Assembly (NCBI GenBank): GCA_964035795.1
Contig: OZ038321.1
Span: 4,902,200 to 4,966,199, forward strand
Length of the DNA stretch: 64,000 bases
Source of the DNA: Pterobdella sp. o SKG-2022
Lineage: Eukaryota > Annelida > Clitellata > Hirudinida > Piscicolidae
Direction of reading: 5' to 3'
In this document: piece after piece, positions 50,081 through 64,000 of the stretch
Layout of the letters: the number at the start of each line of letters is the position of its first letter
How positions within the stretch are numbered: the stretch's first letter is position 1
Position numbers and translations under genes: made by a program
The notes under the pieces: model-generated
Database searches by the model: none
What the model was told of the DNA's origin: nothing
What the model saw: the letters and a program-made list of their open reading frames with translations, nothing else

Positions 50081-53000
50081 ATGGAATTTTTGCAAGTGTT
50101 GTTTATTTTGATTTTGTTCACATCGCTTAAAGGTGATAGTATTTATTTAGAATAAACTGAATTGATAGTTATTTGAATTAGTTTAATCTATATTATTTCT
50201 TGTGAAGTGATTGAAGGGATTTTATTTATTTTAGTTTTTAATCACTTAAAACATCAACAAGATACAGTCAAAACTTCAAATAAATATTTAAAACACCGTA
50301 GTTGAGCATAAATAACGAAAATAAATGGCAAATAATTAAACGAGCAAACGCTGTAAAATTTATTATGAAATGCTGTCTTGGAATCTTGTTTCACCTCAAA
50401 GATTTATAACATCCAACCTGTTATATTACTTCAAAAAGCTTTGAAGATAAACTTTATTTTCAAGAAAATATCTTTAGATTAAATTGTTTCTTGTGTTAAC
50501 CTCTGCAAATTTTCTAGAAACGCCTTTTCGACTCAAAATCTTTTTCCAATCAAAGTTGCATAAATATGTTTCCAAATTTATTAACGTAAACTATTTTAAA
50601 CATTTAAATTCTTCTAATAATAAAGGTTTAAAACACCGCCTATGAGTTTTAGATTTCAGGTGAAAAGTGATGAATAGGAATTAAAATTAAGTTTTGAGAA
50701 TAATTTTTTCAACGGATGTTGATTTATAAAACAAAATAGCAGCCTGAAAGATTATTATTTCTTGCGATCCAACTTGAGTTGGAACCAAAAAGAAAGTGAA
50801 CGATTACAAAACATCACAATTTATAGGTGTCATTGTAGATCTTTAGCACTATAGTCCTTCGTTAAAACGAGTTATTCGATCCAGTTGAAATCAACAATGA
50901 CCAATTGGAGTTCTCTACTGATATATGACCCATAATGTACAACAAAACCAACATTGAGCTTAAAAGAAAATCCTATTATTCTGTTTTATTATAAATATCA
51001 AGTTTTGGCAAAACACTGAATTTTTTTGGTTGATGAAAAGACGCAGACAGAAATTTCAAATAAAAATATTGAAAACAACATTGATTCATCTTCAAAGTAA
51101 GCTCTCAATACCAATTCTCTAATGTTATAATCGGATTTATTGAGAAATTCTACGTGATTTTTCGAGCCAGTTCCCATATATTCTAAGAAATTGAGAAGAT
51201 TCGTACTGAGCTCCTAAACACCTTTGTGTGGTGTTTTATCACATTATTTGTAAGCTGACACTTGGATCAGTGTTAATATATTATCGAGTGGTGTCAGAAC
51301 TCAAATCAAGATTTATACGAAGGAAACGTAATGGTGGCTCAGAAATGAGGAATGAACAAAAAAACCAAAAGTGGCCATTTTTTAAGTGATTACATGATCG
51401 ATTTTTATTTGTTGTAAGGGGTTTGTATAATCTTAAAAAAATTGAATTATTTTATTCAAAAATAATTCCCAAATATTTGACGACTTTGATGAAATAGTAT
51501 TACCGAAAGCTCCACGTGTAGTCAAATTCATGACGCCATTAAAATATAATTGTTGAAAGTAACCTTAGTGAATTAATATAAAATCCAGACTATAAAAAAT
51601 TATTCATACAAACTTTACATAACTGTTAGAAGCGGAAAAACAGAATTTTTCAATTATCAGTTTAGTGAAGTTCGAATCCTTTACATAACGATTAATGTAG
51701 TTACAACACTCCTATGCAGATTGTTATGACATCACCACCATAAACTCCATGTTGGACCAAAAAACACTTCTAATATGCCAACCCGACCAATATTTACTTC
51801 CTGAACACTTTTTTGAGTTCAACAACTCATTAAGAACACCACACCATTCTGTTGATTTTGTATGGAAAAAGAACGGACGTAGAATAAAACCCAGCAAAAG
51901 CACAAGGTTTTCTATTCAGACATACGCTGGAACTTCGACTCTTCTTATACATAGAGCCTCTTCAACGCTGAACACAACATTTTTCACCTGTGTGATGAAG
52001 TATAAAAACAGCCTTTGGCAGAGCAACCATTACAGACTGAATGTCGTCACTTTTGAAGGTTTTTGGTTTGCCTGTGAATATTCATTGTAGTTTTAAATAT
52101 ATATTGTAAAAATTTTTCATCAAATCTTTGGTCCAATCTTATATTGGGAAAAAATTGAAAAACAATTCATAGCTTTAATCATATGTTGTAAAAAAAATAA
52201 AAAAAACTAAGTTCAAATCATATATTGAAAAAAGAGCACATCTACGATGCTATTTCTCAAATTTTAATAAAAATTTCGTTAATTTTTTAAAACTGCTTCA
52301 AAGTAAGTTAATTAGTACAACTTCTCAGCATTAATATTACAAACCCTTGCTTCAATACATAGTGAATTTATTGGATTTTTGCTGAATCATCTTCATTTCC
52401 TCTTATCTTTTAATCCGCTGATTTCTGAAATATTTCGGCATAATCTTGAAGTTGAAACTTCAATTTATTTTTAAATATAATTCTTAAAAGTTATTAATAG
52501 AAAACTTATTCTAAAGAAAGTTTTTCAATTCAAATTGTATTGCATCGTTTAAAAATAGGGTTATATTGTTCTCTGCAGGGTTTCTTTGTGCTAATTTGTT
52601 TCATTTATGGAATAGTTATAGGCGATTTAACTCAGAAGATTACATTACAGTCTCTTTATTAACTTTTTAATTAACTTCCTCTTTCTTTTAAATAGATTTC
52701 CTAAAATTAGAACCTGAATCATCTTTGTGTTAAAAATCCAATCTCATGTTTTTAAATCTTACAAATTATCTATTCCTAAGCTTTTATCCATTATTTTTTG
52801 ATAGAGAAATTGACTTAAAAATATATTATCGACTAGAGCAGTTTGATGAGAACTATCACTACCAGTAGCAAAAAATTAACGGTGGTCTGCTAAGGTAAGT
52901 AAGAACGATGCAGTTTGCAATCAAACTCAAAGTACTTTTAAAAACACCTGGGCTACGATGTCAGAACTTACACACACACACACATAAACATTCGAGATAA

Positions 53001-56000
53001 GACTGGAATTACTTTATTAGGGTTTGATATATATATTTTTAAATAATGGTGCAAAAAAATTGAAGTTTATTTGATAATGTAGTGTAATATAACTGCAGGT
53101 AGTATTTATAAATTATCAAAGATAATGCTTTAAAAAGTATAAACAAAAATATATCATCTTATAAAACTCTAAAAAAATAAACGGCATTTGAAAAACACGG
53201 AAATTAACGGTTGATACTGAAAGCGTAAACTTAACAATGCACCTTCCAAGATGAAATTAAACACAATTGTTGAAGGCGAATAAATGTAAAAGATAAATTT
53301 GAGGTACTTTCAAAAGTTTGATTTCGGTGCTGATCTTTTGCTTTGAACTTGCCATTCTACAATACTTTATCCTTTGTTGAAGACCAAATATTATAAACAA
53401 GAGTTTTTTGCAACATGAGTTTAAAGCCATTTTATATCTTTGAGATACCACGAAGTTTTTTGAAGCTCCTGTAGACCACTAAAATTTTCGATGTAACTTC
53501 TAATCATAAACAACTATATTTTCGGGGATTGGAAAAACACGATAAAATTTTGACTTTTTTATTGACACAAAACTTTTCGATATATTTTTATTCATAATTT
53601 TTATATAACTTAATCACCAGTATAAAACTTTAAAATCAATAGAAACGTTAAGATGTCATAACACACACAGGTTTCAAGAAACACCCTTTCATCACCTCTC
53701 ACCACAAGAACCTACACTGCAACCCTACCAACACCAACTCCAAATGGCTCGCAAACTATATACCCATAGAAACTTACCAGTTGTATTCGCAACATAAAGG
53801 TGAGAACCAGTATGGTTTTGATAATTAAAATTTTTTAACAGTTTCAAGGATTAAAAATTTCAAACTTTTTTATTTCTAGTATAATTTTTCATGCCGAGAA
53901 TTTTTAGATTTTTAGCAGTGGAGTTGGAAAAGCTTTCACCTATTTAAAAATTGTTGTGCATACTTTGAAGGATAATGGCCACTTATCTTATCTATAGGAG
54001 ATGCTCTGTAAGACATTTTAACTTCACCCAGCCTTTTATTAATATTTATATTACTATTATTATCAATGTTTGCCCCACTTTTGTTTTTACTAAGTTATCA
54101 ACAAAGTGTCTTAGTCTATACTAAATTTTGAGTGCCTCTGAACGATGCGGAGGGCACTATATAAATTATTCATAATTACTATATTGGATTGCCACGCAGT
54201 AGTTGAAGGCTTTTCAAAATGAAAATATTCAATCATTTAATTGCATCATAGGCGTGAAGATAATAAATACTTTGAAGATTTTTGTTACTTGAAGAATCAT
54301 ATTTTTAAATACAAAATGTTTCATAATTTTCTTTCAATGAACTTTTAGTTTATTTTGATGAACCCAATGTTTTTTTGAAGAATTTATCGTATTTGAACTA
54401 TCGGAGTGAGTATTAAAAAACTTTTTTTTTTCTAGTTTTATAAATTGTAGCAATTTTTCACATTCTCAACTTAGAATAAAAAAAATTTTTTTAATTATTT
54501 CTTATATTAAAAATAATAAAGTAATTTCAATTAATTACGGTAAAAATTTTCATTTATTCAAAAAAAAATTTCTCTTTTTCTTACTGATTCGGTTCGGGAT
54601 GTCAGTATAAGGGCACTTCAAATATAAAGTACATTACGCCTTTTCCTTGAAACTACTCTAGTGAGAAAGCTTCGTTACAATACTCTTGAAAGATGATAAA
54701 AAAACAATAGCTTCAACCATGAAAACATTATGTATCAAATTATAGGTTGTTTTACTTGAACGTCAAGTCATTCTTTGATGGTGTAGTGTAGTGTATGTAT
54801 TTTGAAATTAATTCTACGAAAAAAAATTCAGTGTACAACCATAAATACTATTTTATTTTTAAATATTTATCTTACCAAATCAAATAAAAAAATCTTTTTC
54901 ATAAGAATAAAATTATATAACTAAAAGTTTTTAATAAATTGAAAAAGAGTTAATAAAACCATGAAAGACTTGAGAAATGAAACACTCCATAAACAACACA
55001 AATCATGTGGCTAGTCTTCAAACAAATTCAATACCCAAACCACTACATTAACAGATATAAATATATAAAACTTCATGCTATTTAACGCATAAAAGCCTAA
55101 AAGATCTAAAAGCTATAAAATTGACCACAAAACCAAGATACGTTATGAAGGTCATTCATGCATTAATTAAAACAATATAAACCACCCGTGTTTTTCACAC
55201 AAATTTCTATTGTAACCACCATCAATCATCCGCCGAAGACAAGTTAGTATGCGCATCACTCACTATTTTCTATAGTTATAATGGTTGATGATTCGGTGTA
55301 GTTATGTGTATATTTACAATTTCATTTCTTAAAGAAAAACACTTGAAACTACTGGTTTTAAAATTCAATTCAAGTTATCATATAAAGATGCCTAAAACTG
55401 CTGATTTTAATAACTTCAAAGTTGAAAATATTTTTAATACTTCAGCCATCGATGCGATCATTATATAAAGCAATTCTGCAATCTCCGTGACCTTCAGTAA
55501 TAAAGTCTTATACACCTTTCACAACTCAGTTTACAGTATCATAATGGGCGGTAAAACGTTTGTTACTAATAAACCTATAACTGTATAACTCTCGTACTTT
55601 TATACAGATTAATGTTTCAATTTTGATTAATGGAGTATGTGGTAGGTGGGAGTGATAATGATGTAAAATCTTGTTGATTTTGGAGAATCAAATATAATAA
55701 AAAAATTAACTTCAAGTTGCTCGTTTGTATTTTTAAATTAATCTCGATATTAAAAAACTTATTCACAAACAATGACTTCTATTAGTTGGAATAGTAATTT
55801 AATTGCATATATAATATATTCTTACTTTATAATCAACTTAACACATAAGGGTAACGAAATAACGAAATTCATAAAAAATAATAAATAACTACAATGAATA
55901 TCTTCATTTATGTTTGGAATTAATTCCAATAATTTCCATATATTTACAGCTAAGGGTAACTAATACAAAACAAACTGCTTTCAATACATTTACAATTATT

Positions 56001-59000
56001 TTATCTACAAAAAACCATTGACAGCCTTTCTAAAGATTCCACCAAGCTTTTTTCCTTCTAACACCAGTATACAATGCTACCAGCAACTTAATGGAATACC
56101 CATCTATTCTGATAACTTTATCATCAGTTAGTCACTTTTAGCATATGAAGCGATCTGAAGTTTCATAACTGTATCATTTAAATAAGATTATTCTGTCATG
56201 AATACATATGGGGTGAAAACGTTTTGTAAAATCTTTATTTGAACATTCAGTTTAGTATTTGATAATAATATAAAAAATATTTAGAATACTTTGATAATGA
56301 TAATATAAGAGATATTTCTCACACAAAAGTTGCTGAAAAAGATATTAATTTTAATTTATTTTTTAATTTCAAAATTTTTTTTTGCGTAAATATTTAGATA
56401 AACTAGTAGACTATACTTGAAAATGGTATAATTTAAAAACACCCATAAAGAGATATAAGCTGGCCCAAATAAGCGTAACTCGATTAATTTTGTTTTTGAC
56501 GTTTGGATTTTTTGATGACAGATGGGCTGCCAAAGGACGAGGCTGATTACTTGAACGATGAATCCGACCATTCATATAACAGTATAGAAGCATGTTTTGT
56601 TTAGATTCTAAAAATTGTATTATAAATAAAATTTATTTAAAAATATTAGTAAATAAGTATTTATTAAAGCTATAAATATAGCAACCGAAACCCCAGTAAG
56701 TGGCGGTCTAATGGTTGACTTACATTATCTATCAAGCTATTCCAAACAATTTTTTTAAGAGAAGATCAGAATCACAACTTTGGAAGCACTAAACTCTACA
56801 GCAATATCGGTATCATGGACCCACAACTTCAATAAACACATCTACGGCTTCAAAATGTGCTTAAACCCCGGAGAGATATCTAACTCCGACTGTCTAATTA
56901 CCCAGAATGTTTCGAGTTCCCAATTGTTTCGAATAATAGGAGGCCTTCAAAAGGCAACCAAGTATTATGTAACGGTCTCATCGTTCGTGCAAGAAGGCGT
57001 CTTCCACTCGCAGTCCAGACTCATACAAACCGACGAAGATGGTACGCTAATTACTAGGAGATTTTTGTTTAATTTACTCTTTATTTCAGTGGCTTTTGAG
57101 ATTGTTTTGATTTAAAGCCATATTTTTGCAGTATATTCATAAATATTTAAACACTTTTTAAAGTTTTTTTATGTAAAAAAAAAAAAAATTTAAAACTGAA
57201 CTTACTATTACTTAATCTCTATGAACTTCAAAATATTTTTAATTATTTTCACTTGAATAAAAAGTTGTGTAGGTCTAACTTTATAAATTTTTACATCAAT
57301 TAAAATGATACGATCTAGTTACCTAGAAACGGCTCAACCTTGAGAATGTTTTTTCAATTAAATCTGCAGTTCCAAGCGAGCCTTTAAAACTTATAGTTAA
57401 AAGCTCCAACTCAACATCCGTCCAAGCTCTATGGCAGAGTCCCAGCCACCCTAACGGGGATATTCTGGCGTATAAAGTGTATTACTTAGAAATAACTAAC
57501 CAGAGTGATGTCAAACGTCAATATTTAGTCCACAATGTTTCAAGTTTGTTTTCGTATCTTTTAAATAATTCTTCAATAATTTTGTTTTAAAAAAGTTTAA
57601 AAACGTCTTCAAATTTAAAATTCATGTACGATAGGAAAGTTATTTTAATGATGAATGCTTAAACCCGAACATTATATAAGATTCACTGCCTAACTAAACA
57701 ATCATTCAAGGCAACGCCACTTCTACCGTGATAAATGGACTTACATCAGGCGGAGAGTATTTGTTCAGTGTGGCTGCGTTAACTAAAAAGGGAGAAGGAG
57801 AAAAAAGTAAAGCAGAAAGCATAAAACTCAAATCTTCGTGTAAGCTACTTGTTTTCTGTTTTAACTTCTCGTAATATTCGTAATTGCTTAGTTTTAATAA
57901 GATGCAGTGCATTCCAGCATTAAGTGCGATGGTTTTATGTCTATTAGAACGATCCTAAAACTCGAAATGCTTCAACTAAAGTTTTAATTGTGTTTAAAAT
58001 TTATATATTTTAAAAATATATTTCAAAAATATTTAGAGTATTTTTTTGCATTTTCAATGCAGTAAATGAATACATCCTTGGAATACCAAAAAAAGCAATA
58101 AAACGTGACGCTAGATAAAATTTTTTTGAATTTTAAAAAGGTTTTTAGAAGTAGAGATATATGGCTTGAAGTTCTAGAGCAAGTGAATTTGCATAAGCAT
58201 GAGTGGTAAAGATTCTGAGCCGTAAATCATTGGAGAAGCACTTGATACTTGAGTAAAGCATTCAGAAACAAAGTAAGCAGCAAGAGACAAAAAACTTAAA
58301 AAACTATATAAATTTAAGAAAACTAAATAGAAAAGTCTGAGGGTAACAAATTTTAAATTTCAGTTTTATCTGCTCCGTTGAATTTCAAAGCAATGGTATT
58401 GAAGGAAGACAAACCTGGAGTTATTTTAAGTTGGGATAAACCTACATCTTCTCTTGAAATTCATCAATACAAAATTGTTTATTTTCCCACTGAACAACCG
58501 AATAACATCAAGCAAGAATTTCTTTCAGGAACGCAATCAAAAACTTTGATTAGATATTTGGGTGAGTTTAATGAATAAGTTGCAAAGTTATTTTACGAAA
58601 ACTTAACTTAATAGATGAAAATATTGTTTAGATAAAGGGATGGATTATATGTTCAAGATATCTGCCTCAGTGGGTGGTGAATGGGGGGAAGATGCCATCC
58701 TATTGTTTCGTACACCCGAAGGAGTTCCCATAGGTTCTCCTATGAACATCTCTGTTATTGATGTCAAGCCAAATTCAGCAAGGCTAATTTGGAGCCCACC
58801 AATGTTGAAGTTTCGCAAGGGGAAAATCATCTTATACGAAGTGAGAGAAATATCTGATACTTCCATAGAAGACTGGACTACAAACACAACTGACTTGTTC
58901 TTTTCGTTGAACCGTTTACTAACACAAACGTCTTATTCTTACCAAGTTAGGGCTTATACAAAAATTGGGCCTGGACCCTGGAGCCCCTCAATCTCTTTTG

Positions 59001-62000
59001 TTTCTGCGGCTGAAGGCTAGTGATGAATGATGCTCGTTCGACGAGCTTTATAGCTTTATAGCTATGCATGAGAATTTTTCAACAATTTAATATTTAGCAT
59101 TGAATGTATTTTTTATAATATTTAAATTAAATTTTCTTATAGTTTCAATCAACCCGCCTCGCAATATAAAGCTACAAAGAATTTCTGAATCGGAGTTGAA
59201 AATAACTTGGAGCCCTGTTAATATAAAAGAAGATGTCATTTATGAGATTTACTTCACTATCCACTCTGTTTCTGATATTTCTGAATGGCAAAAAACTGAA
59301 ACTTCGAAAACTTCAATAGTTCTCAAAAATCTTCGAGCCAATTCGTATGTGGTTAGAATCAAAACTAAAGTTCCTTCTCTGGACAAAACAAGTGAACTTT
59401 CAAAAGTTATCACAGAAACTCCAACATGTCAGTTCCCATTTCAAAAATTTTCTACAGTGAATTTTATTTCAAATTTATTAAAATTTATATAATCCTACTA
59501 AAATTTAGGCATTTTTTCAATCTTATAATTTTATTAACATTGGAACTTTTGACCAAAATTTACAAAAAGGTGTTAAGAAATTGATAACGAAGCTTTTTGA
59601 TTTATAATGAAATCATCATCAAGTAATCAGAATATTTGTATTTTTCAGTATTAATGCCAGTTCCTTCAGTCCACCAACCACCCTCAATTCACGTATTGGA
59701 AGATAAAGTTCGGAATATTGTAGTTGCACTACAGAACACCACTTCAAAACATGGAAAACAAACTGTTCTTTTAGAATGGCAACATCCCGAAAAAATTGGA
59801 GTTAAACATTATGAAGTATTATCATTTAATTAATAAAAAATGATGTCTGTAGATTTTTGGGATTAAATATGAAATTCTATATTCATAAGATTATGTTTTT
59901 AGTTATATTATTCTTATAAAAAATTTAAAAAAAACCAATTAAAAAAGATATTTTACGAGGGGAGTAAGTCATACAAAGATGAAAACGACGAGGAGAAACA
60001 GTTGACCTACAAAAAAGAGCAAAGAGTAGACAGAAGCTCAACAAGTGTGCGTTTAAATGGCTTACAAGCAAACACTTTCTACAAGTTTCAAATCACATCT
60101 TGTTTCATGGATCTTGTGTGTAGCACCTCTATATCTGTCTTTCTAAAAACCAATGTTTCAGGTGCTTTTATATTCGAAGATTATACCTTTTCAACTTTAT
60201 CTGATGTTCGTTTAAATTGAGATTTCATTATTAAACATTATTAAATTCAATTTGGTTAGATCCCCCAGAGTTCAATGCTCCAACAATTGAAAGATCTTCT
60301 AGTGATCATAATAAGATACTAATTAGCTTCAGCAAAGCTTCAGGGATTAATGGCCCAATTCTAAAGTATCATCTAGTATTGCTTCAGAGTGAAATGTATG
60401 CAATTAAAAGACCAGAAGATTACACAAATGAAGAAGTCAGTGGAAGATGTTAAATTTTTCACAATTGATGAAATTTATTAATTTTTTTCCAGCTTCTGAA
60501 TTATTCTCAACAAAAAAGAAGGATTTCAAAAAGATCCACTAGTTCTTTTGTCATAGGAATTTACCCAAAACTTCCTAAATACTTTGCTTTTGTACGAGAT
60601 GAAGATTTTTCTCAAAACTCAAATACTTTCTTTACAATTATTTCTGGTGAAAACTACAAAGTTTTCGTAAGAGCCTTTACTTCTGAAAAGGTACCAAAAA
60701 AATTAAGAAAACAGATTATTTTAAGTTTTTATATGATCAAATAGTTTGATTAAATTATAACAGATAAAAATAGAATTGATTTTTCAAAATCTTAAAAGTT
60801 CATTAGTTGTTTTTATTTCAGCATTACACATCCAGTCCATACTCTCAAGTCATTCGTCTAGAACCCCTAAACAACACAAGATCTTTTGTTATTCGTAACA
60901 AAAATTCCAATTCAAATCTGACTTTGATTTTGATTACATTTTGTGTGATCTTCATCCTTTTGATATTCTTTCTTACTCTGATCACTTGTTTCATAAAGTA
61001 CGTGCGATAGTTTTGTGTCTAAATCATTTAAGTTGATTTTAAATTGAATAATCATTAAATAACTAAAATTTTTAGAAAAAAACGAACTAAAAAGAATTCT
61101 TTTTCTAAAAACCAATATGTTTCAATGGTTGTTCAACGACCTTGTACACCAGTTACCTATGTTAAAGATGATTACTTAATGAAACGTAAGATGAATGATA
61201 CAACTTTTGGTTTTGAAAATCTATATATAGATTATTGAACAGTAATATTATTATTTTTAAAGTATGTAAAATGTTGATTGAATAATAATATTATTTTTAT
61301 TAGTTATTTATGAAGGCTATTAAATTATAAAAATTTCAGAAAAAACAATGACAAGCCAACCGTTCAGCGTGCACCGTTTCCAAAAAGTAATAGAAGAACT
61401 GAGACGTAATGACTATGAACTAATGAGAAATGAATATGAGTCAATAGATCCTGGACAGGAATTCACGTGGGAAGTATCGAATAAAGAAGAAAACAAGTCG
61501 AAAAATAGATTCGCCAATGTAGTAGCGTATGACCATTCTCGGGTATTGATCGGAAAAAAAGACTCTTTTTTGAATGGTACTCGTAGTAGTATTGTTGGCA
61601 GTGTACATACAAACATGAGCTTCAATAAGACCTTTGATGAAGAAATGGATGATTACATCAATGCCAACTATATCGATGGTTACTGCAAGACTAAAGCATA
61701 TATAGCTACCCAGGTAAAAAACACTTCAAAAGATTATAATACTTCATAAACTTTTATCTTGAAATAAATGTTTTATAGGGCCCATTGGCAAACACTATAA
61801 ATGATTTTTGGCAAATGGTGTGGAAGCAAAGATCTTCTGTTATAGTCATGCTAACAAACCTTGAAGAACGCGGAAGGGTGCTAAACATTTTTTCTTCATA
61901 TAATTTTATTGATTGTCGGCTCGGGTAATTCAGGTAGTATAGAATTAGACTAATTAACTAAAGTTACTGGGTTCGATTCCTTGTTGAACCTACAATTAGC

Positions 62001-64000
62001 ATCTGTTTCACAGTGTGTTGTCACTACATAGAATTTGTAGCAAGCACTTTGATCTATAAGAAAAAGCTCTTGAAAAATACCCCATCAAGTTCCATTACAC
62101 TGGTTGAATTGACCATGATTATTCAACAATTCAGATGAAATGTGACCAATATTGGCCTTCAAATTCCACTGAGCTATATGGATGTATCTATGTTTCTCTG
62201 TCGAGTGTCAACAATTTTTCGACATACACCACTAGAACTTTCCAATTAACCAATGTAAACGGTTTTTATCACCATAGTGCAAATGGTTTTGTATGTTTTG
62301 AAAAATAAATTTTTTAGTTATTTAAATTCATGAGATTATTGAAATTGTATACCTTTAAAGAAGAAAAATAAAATTATAGAAAATGTTTCTAATCCCTCAG
62401 GTGAATTCATTGGAGAAAAGAATCATAACACAGTTTCAGTTCACAGATTGGCCTGACCAAGGAGCCCCTATCTGTCCCTCATCTTTTCTCTTGTTTGTCA
62501 AACGTACTAAAGCTTTTGCTCCTATTTATCCTGGCCCACTCATAGTGCATTGCAGGTTGCTTAGGATCGACTTATTTCATCTCATATAGACTTGACGATA
62601 ATTTTAACATAAACCTAAAGCTTTTCAATATATTTTTGAACAATTTTATACTATATTTTACTACTTTATTTGTAAGCTAACACCTTGATCATGTTAATAT
62701 CAAACAATAAATGTCTCTGTTAGAATAAGTTTCAGATGAATGATAAATTTACAACAGTGCCGGAGTGGGTAGAACGGGTGTGTTTATCACGATAGATATA
62801 ACCTTAGATCGGATTCAGTATGAAGAGATGATTGATGTGTATGGTTGTGTGACGTTGATGAGGTCTCAAAGGAATTATATGGTTCAAACTGAAGAACAAT
62901 ACAGGTTTCAATTGAGAAATTTATTCACTATCGAAAAACTACGAAAAAATATTGAAAATGAACAAGAAAATATTTAAAAATATTTCAATGCATAATAACT
63001 CAATGTTTCAGGTTTTTGTACGAAGTAATTGAAGAATCTATAAAAAATGGAAAATGCTCTATACCAGCAGACCGTCTCTTCAGCCAGTTCAACGGCCTTG
63101 TAGAAATTAACCCTTTGACTGGCTATTCAGAGTTGGAATTAGAATTTAAAGTAAGTTACCAATGGCCTACTTTTATGAAAACTTTATGAACATGAAACAA
63201 ACAAAACAGAAATTGAACAGTGACCAAAACACTTTTTCTTACAAAACTTTAGGCCACAAAAATAAAAACCGATCTCAAAATATTCTGCCAAGTAGGTTCA
63301 TATGTAACTGAAAATAATGGAAGTTAAATAAAATATTTTTTTAAAATTTTCACGTGTTTAAAATTACCAACATTCCGATAAAATATTAATCTTTTAAGCT
63401 TTTTCTTTGAAACAATTAATAACAAATTGATACATGATGTCTTTGAAGAGTTGTGTTTTTGTATTAATAGATGTATTTTTTTATCATACAGACGAATCAA
63501 GTCGAGTGCATTTAACATCAATACATGAAGTTTCTTCTTCTGATTACATCAATGCCAATTTTGTGCATGTTGGTTTCTAAAATAGCGAAAATTTATCTAA
63601 ATATTGAAATTTGCCGAGTTTGAATTATGTTTGTTCATTTTAACTTTTGATTGTCAAGTAAGAACATACGAAATTTATTGATAGCATATAAATTGAATTT
63701 TTGAAGCAAAAAGCATAAAACTTAAAAATGTGATGGTAAAAAACTTTGATGCAAATTTAAATAACCTAAAACATCGAGGGAACGATAATCAAAACAAAAC
63801 CTCAACTCTTGATCATTAAATATATATATTTATCTTTATTTATTTATTATATCCCTATACATATATATTTATAGATACATTTGATTGATGTTTTTAAAAG
63901 CAACATACCTACTCAGAGTTATAAAGATCAAAAAGCTTTCATTGCTACACAAGCTCCAATAGCTTCGACCTGCGAAGATTTTTGGAGGATGGTTTGGGAA
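50081..64000 (+). CDS. Lar: LAR-type receptor protein tyrosine phosphatase, 3' end outside window
   Basis: LAR-class phosphatases act in axon guidance, synapse formation and adhesion. Exons: 50081-50132 (signal peptide), 51720-52058 (Ig), 53671-53799, 56760-57041, 57370-57543, 57711-57839, 58364-58561, 58632-59015, 59143-59427, 59649-59815, 59948-60161, 60260-60435, 60493-60690, 60822-60997 (membrane segment), 61076-61185, 61340-61713, 61779-61877, 62135-62254, 62401-62555, 62758-62904, 63012-63150, 63253-63295, 63492-63568, 63875 onward; all phases agree (1431 codons so far). One Ig domain, about seven FN3-like domains, then D1 with [37 protein letters not shown], the catalytic loop [10 protein letters not shown] (Cys at 62551) and QTEEQY. 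D2 starts at 63012 and reaches FWRMVWE. D1 looks active. The D1 juxtamembrane pattern favours class IIa (LAR/PTPRS/PTPRD). Confidence 0.95.
61925..62085 (+). mobile_element. tRNA-derived SINE inside a phosphatase-domain intron
   Basis: A-box region diverged (AATTCAGGTAGTATAGAATT), B-box region GGGTTCGATTCC, linker CCTACAATTAGCATCTGTTT, CACAGTGTGTTGTCACTACA and a tail TTTGATCTATAAGAAAAAGC. It fills most of the 257-base intron between 61877 and 62135. Confidence 0.75.

Overview
This is a window of animal nuclear DNA. It is AT-rich, with many small exons separated by short-to-medium GT-AG introns, and carries non-LTR retrotransposons, tRNA-derived SINEs, foldback repeats and very long microsatellites. 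The proteins (a GATOR2 subunit, an atypical E2F, a LAR-type receptor phosphatase, a TASOR-like protein, a RUN-domain protein) are metazoan families. They are clearly diverged from vertebrate versions, so I read it as an invertebrate; the phylum cannot be settled from sequence alone. Exons were assembled by hand from splice sites, reading-frame phase and remembered family motifs; no search was run.

Layout. Minus strand: 1-7.3 kb, a RUNDC3-type RUN-domain gene, both ends missing, its introns filled by an internally inverted LINE and a GC-rich RNase H-bearing LINE. Then 8.26-21.81 kb, a nearly complete WDR59 gene of about 29 exons, with a LINE, three ATT arrays, a GGATGG minisatellite and a large foldback in its introns. 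Plus strand: 24.79-29.43 kb, an E2F7/8-type repressor with two DNA-binding domains (9 exons, 584 codons). 34.63-35.83 kb, a secreted phosphatidylethanolamine-binding protein with a TATA box and poly(A) signal. 38.67-44.84 kb, a TASOR/DUF3715-family gene (11 exons, 982 codons). 50.08 kb to the window end, a LAR-type receptor tyrosine phosphatase with signal peptide, one Ig domain, about seven FN3 domains, a membrane segment, a catalytic D1 and the start of D2. The spaces at 21.8-24.8, 29.4-34.5, 35.9-38.7 and 44.8-50.1 kb hold repeats or nothing recognisable.

The genes do not form one pathway. WDR59 belongs to amino-acid signalling to mTORC1, E2F7/8 to cell-cycle transcription, TASOR-like to chromatin silencing (including of retroelements in vertebrates), and the phosphatase to cell adhesion and axon guidance. 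The most interesting items are the TASOR-like gene in an invertebrate, the twin-primed LINE, and a set of long inverted-repeat (foldback) sequences with a shared core.
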